Positions 17,315 to 26,430 of a DNA stretch of 64,000 nucleotides are shown piece by piece. Below the pieces are notes generated by a model. That model was not told the origin of the DNA, made no database searches, and saw only the letters and a program-made list of their open reading frames with translations. Position 1 is the stretch's first letter. Each line of letters opens with the position of its first letter. Origin of the DNA: a bacterium. Its GTDB lineage: Bacteria > Hinthialibacterota > Hinthialibacteria > OLB16. The DNA lies in assembly GCA_022072055.1 (NCBI GenBank), contig JAJVIK010000001.1:192953-256952 (forward strand), in the 5' to 3' direction. Both the position numbers and the translations under genes were made by a program.

Positions 17315-19039
17315 TCATTCTCCGTTTGCGGTGACACCGCGGATCGGGCCACTGGGGGATCCGGGGGATTCGGGAAGCCGTTCCAGGACCACCAGCCGCT
17401 TGGTTCCGACCCCGCCACCATAGCCCTCCTCCCTTTCGTGGACTCTCCACCAACGATCTTTCCAATTCGGGTCCCCGCAGAACCCATTCATGAACTTCTC
17501 GATCTCGCTCTCCAGGTCGGCCAGGTAGCGGACCCCTTGCTCATCAATGTAGCGGCAGAGGCGCTTCTCCTTAAGCGCGGGAATGACACTGTCGTTCATG
17601 ACCCCATCGAGATTGACCACCGGTCTGCCGCAGCGGTAGCTCAGAATCCCGGAATTGAAGCCTCCCACAACCGCGTCTTGCGGGGTGTTGTCCTCGATCC
17701 ACGGGGCAATCTCTTCATACAGGGCGGAGTGTAGCGGGTGCCAGCGGTCGGAGGCGTATCCGCGCCGGAAGGCATCCCCGCCCGCGAGCATCGCCCCCAT
17801 GATGAGAAACACAAAGCACCCCGCCACCCGTTGGCAGGCCCTTCCGGGGTCGCGCGAGCGCGCCGCGAGCCCGGCCACAACCCATGCCACGAAGACCAGG
17901 AACGGAAGCATCGCGGGATAGAGGTAACGTATCCCCACTCGTCCAAACAGGATGTAGTACACGGCATGAGAGAGGGTGTAGAGCGGAATCCACCAGAGAA
18001 CACGGAGGACGGGGTCCCTCCGCGCCTTCCAGAGCAGCGCCAGAAAGACAAGGATCGACACCCCGAACAGCAGAACCCCAACATAGCGCAGCGGGCTTAC
18101 CGAAGGAGCGGCGATGGGCCAGTAGCCGAACATGTTCCCCAGGTCGTTGATCGGCTCAATCAGCCGGGAAGCACGGTTGGCGAGAAATGCCTCGAGGTTG
18201 GAGAGCAGACCCGAAGTCGGATCCCAGGCCCCTCCGCTCCAGATCTTAATGGCAACCCGGCTGTTGGGGAGGAGGGTCCCCGAGGTCCGCCAACTGAAGA
18301 GGAACCAGGGAATGAGCATCAGCAGAGCCACCGCCCCCGCCATCGAGGGCAAGAACAGGCTCTTGAGCGCGCGGGGCAAGCCGGACTCTTCCCGATACGC
18401 GCTCCAACCCCTGGCCGTGAGGTAAAACCACACAACTCCGCCGAGGAGCAAGGAGTCCATTCTGGCGTTAAAGGCGAACCCAAGGAGGACTCCAAGAAGG
18501 AGGGAGTCCGTGAGGCTCTTGAGGCTCTCTCTCTGGAGGAGGAAGGCGGTGATCAGCGCCACGGACAGCCCCGCAAGCCCGGTCTCCAGCCCTCCCAGCG
18601 GAACCGACATCATCCGGTAGTTGAACAGGAAGTAGGCCGCGAAGGGGAGCGCGACCGAGGGAGCGGGAGACTTGCGCAGCGCGCGGAAGAGGACCCAGGC
18701 GGTGGCGACAAAGCACAGGCTCGCGCAGAACAGGGCCACCTGAATGGCGCGCTCGCTCTCGGTTCCGAAGGCGCGGACAATGGCCGTGCAGATCAGCATC
18801 CAGAGCGGATGGAACCCGTTGGTTGGGTGGATTCCATCCAGGCTGGCGGGCTTCCCCTCCACCAGGTTCGCGGCCCCTTGGAGGTAATAGAACATGTCCT
18901 CGATGATGGTGTGACCGAGGGGGATGGTGACCGGGAGCCAAGCAAAGGCACAGGCGAAGAGCGCCCCCACCCACGCGAGGCACAGGAACAGGGGTTTCCA
19001 TGGGGAAGGCGCGGGTGAGTTGTTCGGGTCGGATTTCAT
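17315..19039 (-). CDS. Polytopic membrane protein, GT39/GT-C-like
   Basis: The 574-residue protein has roughly 11-12 hydrophobic segments. After the first helix it carries E-D-M-F-Y-Y-L-Q-G-A, then G-I-H-P-T-N-G-F-H-P-L-W, a loop frequent in bacterial GT-C-fold sugar transferases and their uncharacterised relatives. The early acidic Glu-Asp pair would be the catalytic or metal-binding position. The C-terminal 150 residues are a soluble periplasmic domain. It is divergent from the gene at 19133 across under 100 bases, so the pair may share a control region. Acceptor and donor are unknown. Confidence 0.72.
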   Translation of the reverse strand: MKSDPNNSPAPSPWKPLFLCLAWVGALFACAFAWLPVTIPLGHTIIEDMFYYLQGAANLVEGKPASLDGIHPTNGFHPLWMLICTAIVRAFGTESERAIQVALFCASLCFVATAWVLFRALRKSPAPSVALPFAAYFLFNYRMMSVPLGGLETGLAGLSVALITAFLLQRESLKSLTDSLLLGVLLGFAFNARMDSLLLGGVVWFYLTARGWSAYREESGLPRALKSLFLPSMAGAVALLMLIPWFLFSWRTSGTLLPNSRVAIKIWSGGAWDPTSGLLSNLEAFLANRASRLIEPINDLGNMFGYWPIAAPSVSPLRYVGVLLFGVSILVFLALLWKARRDPVLRVLWWIPLYTLSHAVYYILFGRVGIRYLYPAMLPFLVFVAWVVAGLAARSRDPGRACQRVAGCFVFLIMGAMLAGGDAFRRGYASDRWHPLHSALYEEIAPWIEDNTPQDAVVGGFNSGILSYRCGRPVVNLDGVMNDSVIPALKEKRLCRYIDEQGVRYLADLESEIEKFMNGFCGDPNWKDRWWRVHEREEGYGGGVGTKRLVVLERLPESPGSPSGPIRGVTANGE

Positions 19040-19132
19040 TCCGGTGAGTTGCCTTGTCCTGGCCGCGCGCCGATACTTGAGACCGACCCGTCCTTCATCT
19101 CAGTCGAAAGGCGCTTCACAACCGAGACCTTC

Positions 19133-20830
19133 ATGATGGAATCCGGACTTTCCATGGAATCAGACAGGAGGGCCTCCCTTCCCTGGATGCCGCTTGTGGC
19201 CGGCATGATCCTCGGCGCTCTGCTTTTTGCCTGGCGAAACCCGCGATGGATCAACCCGGATTGCGCGGTGAACCTGTGCCTGGGGGATCTGCTCCTCAAT
19301 GGCCAAATTCCGTATGTGGATTTTGTCGAGATCAATCCCCCGCTGATCATGTATGTGAACACGCTCCCCGCGCTGGTGGCGCGAGTTCTGGATTGCGGAC
19401 CGATTTTATGCTTCCAGGGTCTTGTCATCGCGGTATGGATCATATCCATCTTGCAGCTTCGCGCTATCCTTTTTTTTGCGTCGGGGCCCTTTCGGCGCGA
19501 GGAAGTCGGGATCATTCTGACCGCTTGGTCTTTCTCGACAATTTGCGTGCATCTGCAAGATCACTTCGGGCAACGTGAACACCTGTTCCTGCTTTTCTAC
19601 ATCCCCTTCCTTGTCATGCGTATCCTGCGCCACCAAGGGGAGCGCTATCGAGCCCCGCTCACCATTTTAACAGGAGCTCTGGCGGGGATCGGGGTTTCCC
19701 TCAAACCTCATTACCTCCTGGCGGCGATCCTGGCGGAAGCCCTCCTGCTTCTTATCCGAGGTGGGTTCAGAAGGTCGCTCGACACTGAAAACCTCGCGCT
19801 GAGCGCGGTTGTGCTGGCGTATGTGGGCCATTGGCTTCTGGTCCCGGCGGAGATGCGCGAGGCCTTTTTCGGGCGCTGGGTTCCGTTGGTGGTGGACGGG
19901 TACGCGGCTTATGACGCCAAAGGGTTGCTCGGGAGGTGGCTCCCGATGGCCAATCTGACCTGGCCGTTCGACACCCGCTGGACTCGGTGGCCTCGGATCC
20001 TCCTTTCGGCAGGGGTGCTCCTCGCTGAACTTGCGTGCCTGGGGTTGGCGGTCCGTTCGTCGCTTCGACCGGGGTCCCGCTTCCGTCTGTTCCTGATCAG
20101 CTTCCCCGCTCTTTCGATTCTTGGGCTCCTCCTGTACTGGGTCCAAGGGAAGGGATTTCCCTACCATCGCATTCCGATGGACCTCCCTGTGCTGATGACT
20201 CTCTGCTTCTTGTACCTGGAGACTTCTCGAGTCGACGCGAGCCGTCCGCCGAGTCCCTCACGGTCGATCCGGCAAGGCCTGGCGTACGCCGCTTGCGCGC
20301 TTCTCACCGTGCTATTCTTCGCCCGCGCGGCGATCATCCCGCCCCGGGAAGTCTCTCCGGCGGTGGCGGAACTGGATCGGGGCTTCCGTCGTTTGGTCGA
20401 GGCACACAGCGGCGCGAACGACCCGATCCTTGCCTTCTCCACCTCGGTGGCTCCGATCTTCCCGACCATCCTCCAGCTCGACCGAGCGCCGGGCAGTCGC
20501 TACATCTGGACCTTCCCGCTCGCGCTCTTCTATCACCGGACAGACGGGAAGGCCGCGCTGTCCGCATATCACGCTCGGGATTCCTTGCCCGAGCAGGAGA
20601 GACGCTTTCTGGCCGAGCTGGGCGCGGATGTGGCGAACCGAAAACCCATTTTGGTCGTGATTCCAAACCGTCCCGGCGGCCAAGGGCTTCCCGAGTGGTT
20701 CAACATCGCCGAATACCTCGAATCGGTGGGCTGGATGGAGGAAGCTCTCCAAGGATACGAGCGGGTCGGGGGCGAGGGGGCCTGGCTCGGGTTTCGCCGC
20801 AAGCAATCTACGGAGGTCCCAAACGGATGA
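19133..20830 (+). CDS. Polytopic membrane GT-C-type glycosyltransferase-like protein
   Basis: The frame is open from a TTG at 19049, but the ATG at 19133 gives a sensible cytoplasmic tail before the first helix; ATGs at 19136 and 19154 are alternatives and none has a clear ribosome binding site. The product is 565 residues from 19133. An N-terminal motif after helix 1 (N-P-D-C-A-V, then V-D-F-V-E-I-N-P-P-L) is like that of undecaprenyl-phosphate-sugar-dependent GT-C transferases. About ten membrane segments are followed by a C-terminal soluble domain. Its stop overlaps the start of the URO-D gene at 20827 in ATGA, so the two are translated together. Confidence 0.68.
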   Translation: MMESGLSMESDRRASLPWMPLVAGMILGALLFAWRNPRWINPDCAVNLCLGDLLLNGQIPYVDFVEINPPLIMYVNTLPALVARVLDCGPILCFQGLVIAVWIISILQLRAILFFASGPFRREEVGIILTAWSFSTICVHLQDHFGQREHLFLLFYIPFLVMRILRHQGERYRAPLTILTGALAGIGVSLKPHYLLAAILAEALLLLIRGGFRRSLDTENLALSAVVLAYVGHWLLVPAEMREAFFGRWVPLVVDGYAAYDAKGLLGRWLPMANLTWPFDTRWTRWPRILLSAGVLLAELACLGLAVRSSLRPGSRFRLFLISFPALSILGLLLYWVQGKGFPYHRIPMDLPVLMTLCFLYLETSRVDASRPPSPSRSIRQGLAYAACALLTVLFFARAAIIPPREVSPAVAELDRGFRRLVEAHSGANDPILAFSTSVAPIFPTILQLDRAPGSRYIWTFPLALFYHRTDGKAALSAYHARDSLPEQERRFLAELGADVANRKPILVVIPNRPGGQGLPEWFNIAEYLESVGWMEEALQGYERVGGEGAWLGFRRKQSTEVPNG

Positions 20831-21873
20831 CCCCACGCGAACGTTGGAAGGCGGTGTTGGACCGAAGGACCCCCGACCGGATCCCCTGTGATTTCTGGTC
20901 CACCCCCGAGGTCTTGTCCAGGCTGCTCCGCGAGCTCCGGTGCCCGACCGAGGATGATCTCTGGCGCGCGCTGGGGATCGACCGAGCGCATGATGTCGCG
21001 CCCCGCTTTGTCGGTCCGGAGGAGCGCAAGGACAATCTCTGGATGATTGAAGTGAAGGAGCAGGTCTACGGCGATGGGTTGGGGAGCTACGCCGAGCTTT
21101 CCCATGCCCCGTTCGCGGAGTTCTCCGAACCGGAGGAACTTGTGGATTTCCCCTGGCCCGATCCCGACTGGTTCGACTTTTCGCGTGTCGCCGACGATCT
21201 GGAACGGGTCCGGGAGTGGCCGATTCGCGGCGGGGGGTTTGAGCCCTTCAATCTCTACTGCGCGATGCGCGGTCTCGAACTCGCCTTCATGGATCTGGCG
21301 ACCGAATCCCCCTTCCTCGAGGCGGCGCTGGAGCGGATTTTCGATTTCCATTACGAGTTCAATCGGAGGCTTTTCGAGGCCGCGGGGTGGGGCGCGATCG
21401 ACTTCACCTATGTCGCCGAGGACTTCGGCGGCCAGAACGCCCTGCTGATGAGTCCGGACAAGATCGAACGCTTCTTTATTCCCCGCATGAAAGCGATGAT
21501 CGATTTGGCGCACGCCCACGGGGTCCGCGCCTTTCACCATGATGATGGCGCGATCCGGAGGATTATTCCACGCATGATTGAGATCGGGATCGATATTCTC
21601 AACCCGATTCAGTGGCGCTGCGCGGGAATGGAGCGGGAGGGGTTGAAGCGGGACTTCGGGGAGCAGGTCGTCTTTCATGGCGGAGTGGACAACCAGCAGT
21701 CCCTTCCCTTCGGGTCTCCGAAGGATGTGAGGATGGAAGTCCTTGAGAACATCCGGATTCTGGGGGCCGGCGGGGGCTATATCGTGGCCCCCTGCCACAA
21801 CATCCAGCCGGTTTCGCCAACCGAAAACATCCTGGCCCTTTACGAGGCGGTGCGCGCGGCCTCGGGGGGATAA
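20827..21873 (+). CDS. Uroporphyrinogen-decarboxylase-family protein (first paralogue)
   Basis: The ATG at 20827 overlaps the previous stop. The 348-residue product opens with M-T-P-R-E-R-W, the usual start of this family. It continues with H-H-D-D-G, F-H-G-G-V-D-N-Q and A-P-C-H-N-I-Q-P motifs at the barrel's active-site face. In MtaA/CmuA corrinoid methyltransferases an H-x-C pair and a later Cys bind zinc. Here the first pair is H-x-D, so it is not a typical zinc methyltransferase. True HemE would be shorter in its motif set and normally sits with haem genes, which are absent. Substrate unknown. Its 3' end overlaps the convergent paralogue by 34 bases. Confidence 0.82.
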   Translation: MTPRERWKAVLDRRTPDRIPCDFWSTPEVLSRLLRELRCPTEDDLWRALGIDRAHDVAPRFVGPEERKDNLWMIEVKEQVYGDGLGSYAELSHAPFAEFSEPEELVDFPWPDPDWFDFSRVADDLERVREWPIRGGGFEPFNLYCAMRGLELAFMDLATESPFLEAALERIFDFHYEFNRRLFEAAGWGAIDFTYVAEDFGGQNALLMSPDKIERFFIPRMKAMIDLAHAHGVRAFHHDDGAIRRIIPRMIEIGIDILNPIQWRCAGMEREGLKRDFGEQVVFHGGVDNQQSLPFGSPKDVRMEVLENIRILGAGGGYIVAPCHNIQPVSPTENILALYEAVRAASGG

Positions 21874-22817
21874 TTCCCGAATTCCCTCCACACCTCCAGC
21901 ATCGCCTCATAGCGCGAAAGGCGCATGCCGGTGTAAATGCAGTTGCTGGTGGAGAAGACATACCCGCCGCCGGGCATTCCGTTCTCCAGGGCGTAGCGAG
22001 CCGAGGCGCGCACCTCCTCCAAGGTCCCGGTGTCGAGCAATCCGCAGTTCACATTTCCGATCAGGCAGACCTCGTGTCCGTGGCGGCGCTTGACCTCGGC
22101 GATGTCCACTCCGCCTTGAGGATCGAGGGAATGGAGGGCGTGCGGCCTGGCTTGGATGAGCTGGTCGAGGATCGGCATGATGTTGCCGTCGGTGTGCTTG
22201 ATGACGTAATACCCCATGTCTCGATAGCCTTGGATCAGCTTGGCGAGAAAAGGGGTGACGAACTCGCCGAACATCGTGGGGGAGAGGAACGGGCCGGTGT
22301 TGAAGCAATAATCCGCGCAGAGGGCGAAGCCGTCCAGTCCGCCGGGACGTTTGAGGCGCGCGGCGAGTTCGAGGGCGTCGTTGACCATCTTGTCCGCTTC
22401 GGCCTTCACCTTTTCGGGCTCCTCGGCGAGGCGGATGGAGAAATCAAGCATGTGGTCGCCGTCGGGAATCGCGAAGGTGGCGTCCCCATGGACCATGAGG
22501 AAGTAATGGTCCCCCGATTTCTCCCGGACCAGATCCACCATGCGGAGAATCTCCTCCTCGCGGTGGGGATTGGGGTGGAGAAAGATGGCGGAATGCTCGA
22601 AGCGCTCGGCGGTGGCGATGAAGACATCCGCGATGTCCTCGCGGTGAAGCCGGCGCTCCTTCTCCTCCATCTGGTCCCACTGCGCGTAATTGCGGTGGCC
22701 GGGATGGACCTTTCCGAACGCCTCCATGGTCAGGAAGAAAACCAGTTCGAGGTGAGGCGCGCGTCCCACGGGGGGCCGTCGCTCCAGGGCGGTCAGGAGT
22801 TGCTCGCGGGGTGTCAT
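21840..22817 (-). CDS. Uroporphyrinogen-decarboxylase-family protein (second paralogue)
   Basis: The 325-residue protein starts M-T-P-R-E-Q-L, like its neighbour. Motifs are K-H-T-D-G-N, G-N-V-N-C-G and S-T-S-N-C-I-Y-T-G, which place the conserved polar residues at the same barrel positions but again use H-x-D. The ATG follows the stop of the third paralogue with no intervening base, so the two minus-strand copies form a two-gene unit. The 3' end crosses the plus-strand paralogue. Function unknown. The family also includes glycine-betaine- and methanol-linked methyltransferases. Confidence 0.82.
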   Translation of the reverse strand: MTPREQLLTALERRPPVGRAPHLELVFFLTMEAFGKVHPGHRNYAQWDQMEEKERRLHREDIADVFIATAERFEHSAIFLHPNPHREEEILRMVDLVREKSGDHYFLMVHGDATFAIPDGDHMLDFSIRLAEEPEKVKAEADKMVNDALELAARLKRPGGLDGFALCADYCFNTGPFLSPTMFGEFVTPFLAKLIQGYRDMGYYVIKHTDGNIMPILDQLIQARPHALHSLDPQGGVDIAEVKRRHGHEVCLIGNVNCGLLDTGTLEEVRASARYALENGMPGGGYVFSTSNCIYTGMRLSRYEAMLEVWREFGNYPPEAARTAS

Positions 22818-23978
22818 CTAATCTCCCTCCAGGGAACCGGGGTTCGAGGGAACCTCGGCGTTGTAATCATCCACAATCTTCCCCACCAGACGGACCCGCT
22901 CCAGGTCCCCCGTGGAGGAGATCTCATCCGAGATTCCGAGGATGAGACGGGGAGCGAAGAGCTCGATCAGGCGCTCCGCGCACTCCGCGAGCTCTTCCTC
23001 CGTATAGGTCCGGTCGAAGAACACGGCTGGAATTCCATCCAGGAGAAAGACCTCATTCCCCAGCGCCTCCTTCATCTCCTCCAGGGTGACATCCCCCTGC
23101 GGCTTGGGGGTGATCGCCTCAATCCCATCCAGGCCCGAACTTCGCGCGTAAGGCAACAGCGCCTTGGTGTCGCCATCCCAGTGGGAGTAGACAAACTTGC
23201 CGGCGGAGTGCAGCCGCGCGCAGCGGTCGTGATAGGCCGGGAGCACCCACTGTTCGTAGAGGCGCGGGGACAGGGTCGCGCAATGCAGGTTGTCTCCGAA
23301 ACAGACCAGCCGGATCGGCGAGCGATTGATGACTTCGATCATCCTCAAGTGACACTCATGGAGGGCCCTGAAGTAATCCTCGACCACCTCTTCCCATTCG
23401 AGGAGGGCAAAAATGGCGCGCTCGACCCCCATGGTTTCGAGATAGAGGTGCTCCACATTCACCCTCGGCATGTACATGGAGGGCGCGCCCCGGTCTCCCC
23501 ACATGGAAAGGACCTCGCGGAAGCGGTCTTCATCCCACTCCCAGGTCGTGTGGTCCTGAATCCAAGTCCCCACTCGCATGTCCTCCGGGGTTTCGATCCA
23601 GTGCTTTTCCTGAATCTCGAACCAGCTGTTCGCGGACTTGCGGAACACCGCGGAGATTTCCCCAACCGGGGTGCGTACGCATCGCCGGATCACCCCCTCG
23701 GAGAGGGTCTGCTCGGTTCGCTCGATGCGCGGGTCCTCCACACGGCGATAGCAGTCGTTGTAGTCATAGACACGGTTCGAACACCCGAGGTCCCGGTAGA
23801 TTTCCGCTTCAGTCATCTCCCTGTAACGCTCCGGCAAGGGTTCGCCGGCGAAGCGTTTGTCGGTAAACCAGCACAGGATGCGCGGCTGCCAAAGGACCCT
23901 TCCATGCGCGTGTCCAAAGGCGACATCCAGGTTGAACTGGGCAAGATCAAGATTCCGGTGGTCGGTGGGGCGCGACAT
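22818..23978 (-). CDS. Uroporphyrinogen-decarboxylase-like protein (third, divergent paralogue)
   Basis: The 386-residue protein is longer at the N-terminus than the other two paralogues and lacks the M-T-P-R-E start. The core still carries S-H-W-D-G-D, D-G-I-E-A-I-T-P-K-P-Q-G-D and L-L-D-G-I-P, which match the beta-strand ends of the URO-D barrel. It is the first gene of a two-gene minus-strand unit, directly abutting the second paralogue. A perfect TATAAT precedes it. No corrinoid protein or activase is seen nearby, which leaves a methyltransferase role unsupported. Confidence 0.78.
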   Translation of the reverse strand: MSRPTDHRNLDLAQFNLDVAFGHAHGRVLWQPRILCWFTDKRFAGEPLPERYREMTEAEIYRDLGCSNRVYDYNDCYRRVEDPRIERTEQTLSEGVIRRCVRTPVGEISAVFRKSANSWFEIQEKHWIETPEDMRVGTWIQDHTTWEWDEDRFREVLSMWGDRGAPSMYMPRVNVEHLYLETMGVERAIFALLEWEEVVEDYFRALHECHLRMIEVINRSPIRLVCFGDNLHCATLSPRLYEQWVLPAYHDRCARLHSAGKFVYSHWDGDTKALLPYARSSGLDGIEAITPKPQGDVTLEEMKEALGNEVFLLDGIPAVFFDRTYTEEELAECAERLIELFAPRLILGISDEISSTGDLERVRLVGKIVDDYNAEVPSNPGSLEGD

Positions 23979-24008
23979 GCTGGAGCCGTGGAGTTCTAGT
24001 CAATGCGC

Positions 24009-24014
24009 ATTATA
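24009..24014 (-). promoter_or_regulatory. Perfect -10 box (TATAAT) for the URO-D pair
   Basis: Read on the minus strand, TATAAT occupies 24014-24009, about 30 bases before the ATG at 23978. The -35 region is poor. The predicted leader is short and carries no obvious ribosome binding site. Confidence 0.45.
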
Positions 24015-24066
24015 GAAGGGATTTGCCGGTTTCACGATGGGCGCGGAGGTCCATGGAAACACGCCG

Positions 24067-24975
24067 CTAGAGTCTCCGAAACCACTTGGAGAAATCCGCC
24101 GGAAGGGTGTGGACCTCATAAGGGCGTTTCTCGGGTTCGTTCCAGGTCCAGGCTTCGGGGGTTGGAGACTCCGGGGCAAGCAGTCCGACCAAGTGGGAGC
24201 CTGTTCCGGTGAGCGTGGCCCCGAGGCACCCTTTTCGGAGCAGGAGGTCTCGGAGCTCCGCGAGCCTCGGCCTGCGGCTGAAAACGACCTCCTGGAAGGC
24301 GTTGAACATCAGGGACCCGAGAAGGGCGAGATCCCCTTTCTTCCAGACCTGGATGAACGCCTCGGCGGGGGGATGAGGGCGCTCGGAGGAAGGGGGCATG
24401 CGGCCATAAATCGCCCCGGTCTCATGGGAACTCCCCGGATCGAGCACGACCATGCGAAGGGGATGGACATCCGCGATGCGATCCACAATTTCGCCGCGAC
24501 CGCGCACGCGCGCCGGTCCGCCGATCAAGCTGTAGGGGACATCCGATCCGACCGCGAGGGCGCGCGCCATCAGAGTGTTCCCGCTGATGCTGAACACTCG
24601 TGTCAGGTAGCGGATCAACGTGGCGGCGTCCGAGGTCCCCCCTCCCAATCCCGCCCCAGGGGGAATGTGCTTCGCCAACCGCATGGAAACCCCCCAGCGG
24701 GTGCCTTTTAGAATCTCATTGGCCGCCTTGATGAGGTGATTGGTTTCATCGAGCGGGATGCCGGGGGTGTCGCATTCGAGCGTGTGCCTGCCCGTGTCGT
24801 TAAGAACAAGGTCGATCTCATCAAAGAGGTCCACCGACACATTGACCGCGTCCAGGTTGTGGTACCCATCGGGGCGTCGGTCGAGTACGTCGATAAACAA
24901 GTTGACCTTGGCCGGAGCGAGAAGCCGCACCGGTTGTTCGATGGGATAAAGGGGGAGGACTTCAGCGGGGGTCAC
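24067..24975 (-). CDS. ispE: 4-diphosphocytidyl-2-C-methyl-D-erythritol kinase
   Basis: The 302-residue protein is a GHMP kinase with the N-terminal P-A-K-V-N-L motif at 21-26, P-D-G-Y-H-N at 35-40, and the ATP loop P-P-G-A-G-L-G-G-G-T-S-D-A-A at 105-118. These are diagnostic of IspE, which phosphorylates CDP-methylerythritol in the non-mevalonate isoprenoid pathway. The start is a GTG at 24975. The gene lies 24 bases after the regulator that ends at 25000, so it may be read as the last gene of that long minus-strand unit. The genes often found near ispE (ribosomal protein L25, pth) are absent. Confidence 0.95.
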   Translation of the reverse strand: MTPAEVLPLYPIEQPVRLLAPAKVNLFIDVLDRRPDGYHNLDAVNVSVDLFDEIDLVLNDTGRHTLECDTPGIPLDETNHLIKAANEILKGTRWGVSMRLAKHIPPGAGLGGGTSDAATLIRYLTRVFSISGNTLMARALAVGSDVPYSLIGGPARVRGRGEIVDRIADVHPLRMVVLDPGSSHETGAIYGRMPPSSERPHPPAEAFIQVWKKGDLALLGSLMFNAFQEVVFSRRPRLAELRDLLLRKGCLGATLTGTGSHLVGLLAPESPTPEAWTWNEPEKRPYEVHTLPADFSKWFRRL

Positions 24976-24999
24976 TGTGGCTCTTGTCCATCGCGAATG

Positions 25000-26409
25000 C
25001 TAATCGATTTCACCGGCCTCGCTGAAATCTTTCGGATTCAGACCCAACCGGTCGAGTTTCTCCTGGAGATTCTTGCGGTGCATGCCGAGCGCCTCGGCGG
25101 TGCGGGTCACATTGCCCCGGTGACGCTCCAGGGTTTTTCCGAAGAAGCGCTTTTCGAAGGCATCCAGAACCCGCTGCTTGGCTTCCTTGTAGGTGATCGA
25201 TTCATCCTCCACCCAGGCCTCCTCGGGGGGACGCGGCTGGACGATCTCCGGCGGCGGAGCCAAGCTGCCACCAATCTGTCCGAGCAGCTCGGGGGAATCA
25301 AGCACCACGGCCCGCTCCACCACGTTGCGTAGTTCCCGGACATTTCCGGGCCACTCGTATTTCATGAGCCGCTCCTGAACCGAGGTGGGGACTCGAAAGC
25401 TCTCAGCGTCCTTGCCGAGCTGCTTGAGGAAATGGGCCACAAGAACGGGGATGTCCGTGGGATGGTTTCGCAGGGGCGGCACCTCGATGGGAACCACATT
25501 GAGCCGGAAGTAGAGGTCCTCGCGAAACCTTCCCGCCCTGACTTCCTCCGCGAGGTTGCGATTCGTCGCGGCCACCACGCGGACATCCACGCGTTTCGAT
25601 CCGCGCCCCCCCACCGGCTCGATGGTTTGCTCCTGAAGCACGCGGAGGATTTTGCCTTGAAGCCCCAGGTTCATGTCCCCGATTTCGTCCAGGAAGATGG
25701 TCCCCCGGTCGGCGAGTTCGAAGCTTCCCACCCGATTCTGGACCGCCCCGGTGAAAGCGCCCTTGACATGCCCGAACAGCGTGCTTTCCAAGAGCTCCTC
25801 CGGGATCGCGATGCAGTTGATCGGCACAAAGGCGTTTTGCGCCCGCCCGGAGAGATTATGGATGGCGCGCGCGACGAGCTCCTTGCCCACTCCGCTCTCG
25901 CCGAGGATAAGGGTTGTGGCCTCGCTCCGCGCCACGCGCTCAATCAGGGTGAAGAGGGTCTTCATCGGCGCGGATTCGCCCACAAGCCCAATCTGACCCG
26001 GACCGAGCGAGAGCTCCTCGCGCAGGAACAGGTTCTCCAAGACCAACCGCTTCCGGTCGATCGCGCGGCGGACCGCCTTGAGCATGTCTTCCTGGTTGTA
26101 GGGCTTCTCGATGAAATCAACCGCCCCTTCCTGCATGGCGCGCACCGCCACCTGCACGGTCCCGTGGGCGGTGAGCAGAATCACCGGAAGGGACGGATTG
26201 ACCCGTTGAACCTCCGCGAGCAGCTCCTCTCCGGAGAGGTTCGGCATCCGCAGGTCCGAAATCACACAGTCATGGGAGGAGGATTGGAGCAGCCCCAGGG
26301 CCACCGCTCCATCCTCGGCGGTCTCAATGTCGTACCCGGCGGCCTCCAACTGCAGGCCGAGAGCCTTTCTCAATCGGGGTTCATCATCGACGATCAGAAC
26401 TTTGGGCAT
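25000..26409 (-). CDS. Sigma-54-dependent response regulator (NtrC/AtoC type)
   Basis: The 469-residue protein has three parts. The receiver (about 1-120) has the phospho-acceptor Asp in I-S-D-L-R-M-P and Lys in I-E-K-P-Y. The AAA+ domain (about 145-380) has Walker A G-E-S-G-V-G-K, an intact sigma-54-contacting G-A-F-T-G-A, and Walker B F-L-D-E-I-G-D. A Fis-type helix-turn-helix is at the C-terminus (R-G-N-V-T-R-T-A-E-A-L-G). It should open promoters bound by RpoN once phosphorylated. No sensor kinase is adjacent. The next regulator is 21 bases upstream and faces the same way. Confidence 0.95.
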   Translation of the reverse strand: MPKVLIVDDEPRLRKALGLQLEAAGYDIETAEDGAVALGLLQSSSHDCVISDLRMPNLSGEELLAEVQRVNPSLPVILLTAHGTVQVAVRAMQEGAVDFIEKPYNQEDMLKAVRRAIDRKRLVLENLFLREELSLGPGQIGLVGESAPMKTLFTLIERVARSEATTLILGESGVGKELVARAIHNLSGRAQNAFVPINCIAIPEELLESTLFGHVKGAFTGAVQNRVGSFELADRGTIFLDEIGDMNLGLQGKILRVLQEQTIEPVGGRGSKRVDVRVVAATNRNLAEEVRAGRFREDLYFRLNVVPIEVPPLRNHPTDIPVLVAHFLKQLGKDAESFRVPTSVQERLMKYEWPGNVRELRNVVERAVVLDSPELLGQIGGSLAPPPEIVQPRPPEEAWVEDESITYKEAKQRVLDAFEKRFFGKTLERHRGNVTRTAEALGMHRKNLQEKLDRLGLNPKDFSEAGEID

Positions 26410-26430
26410 GGTCGGCGGGAAGATTCAGGC

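Noticed and set aside
17738-19018. Plus-strand open frame of 426 codons
   Set aside because: It is antisense to the membrane protein at 17315-19039 and is rich in Glu, Arg, Gln and Pro with no fold or membrane pattern.
20827-21873. Assignment of the URO-D gene as hemE
   Set aside because: Two paralogues lie beside it, no haem-pathway gene is near, and the motifs differ from HemE.
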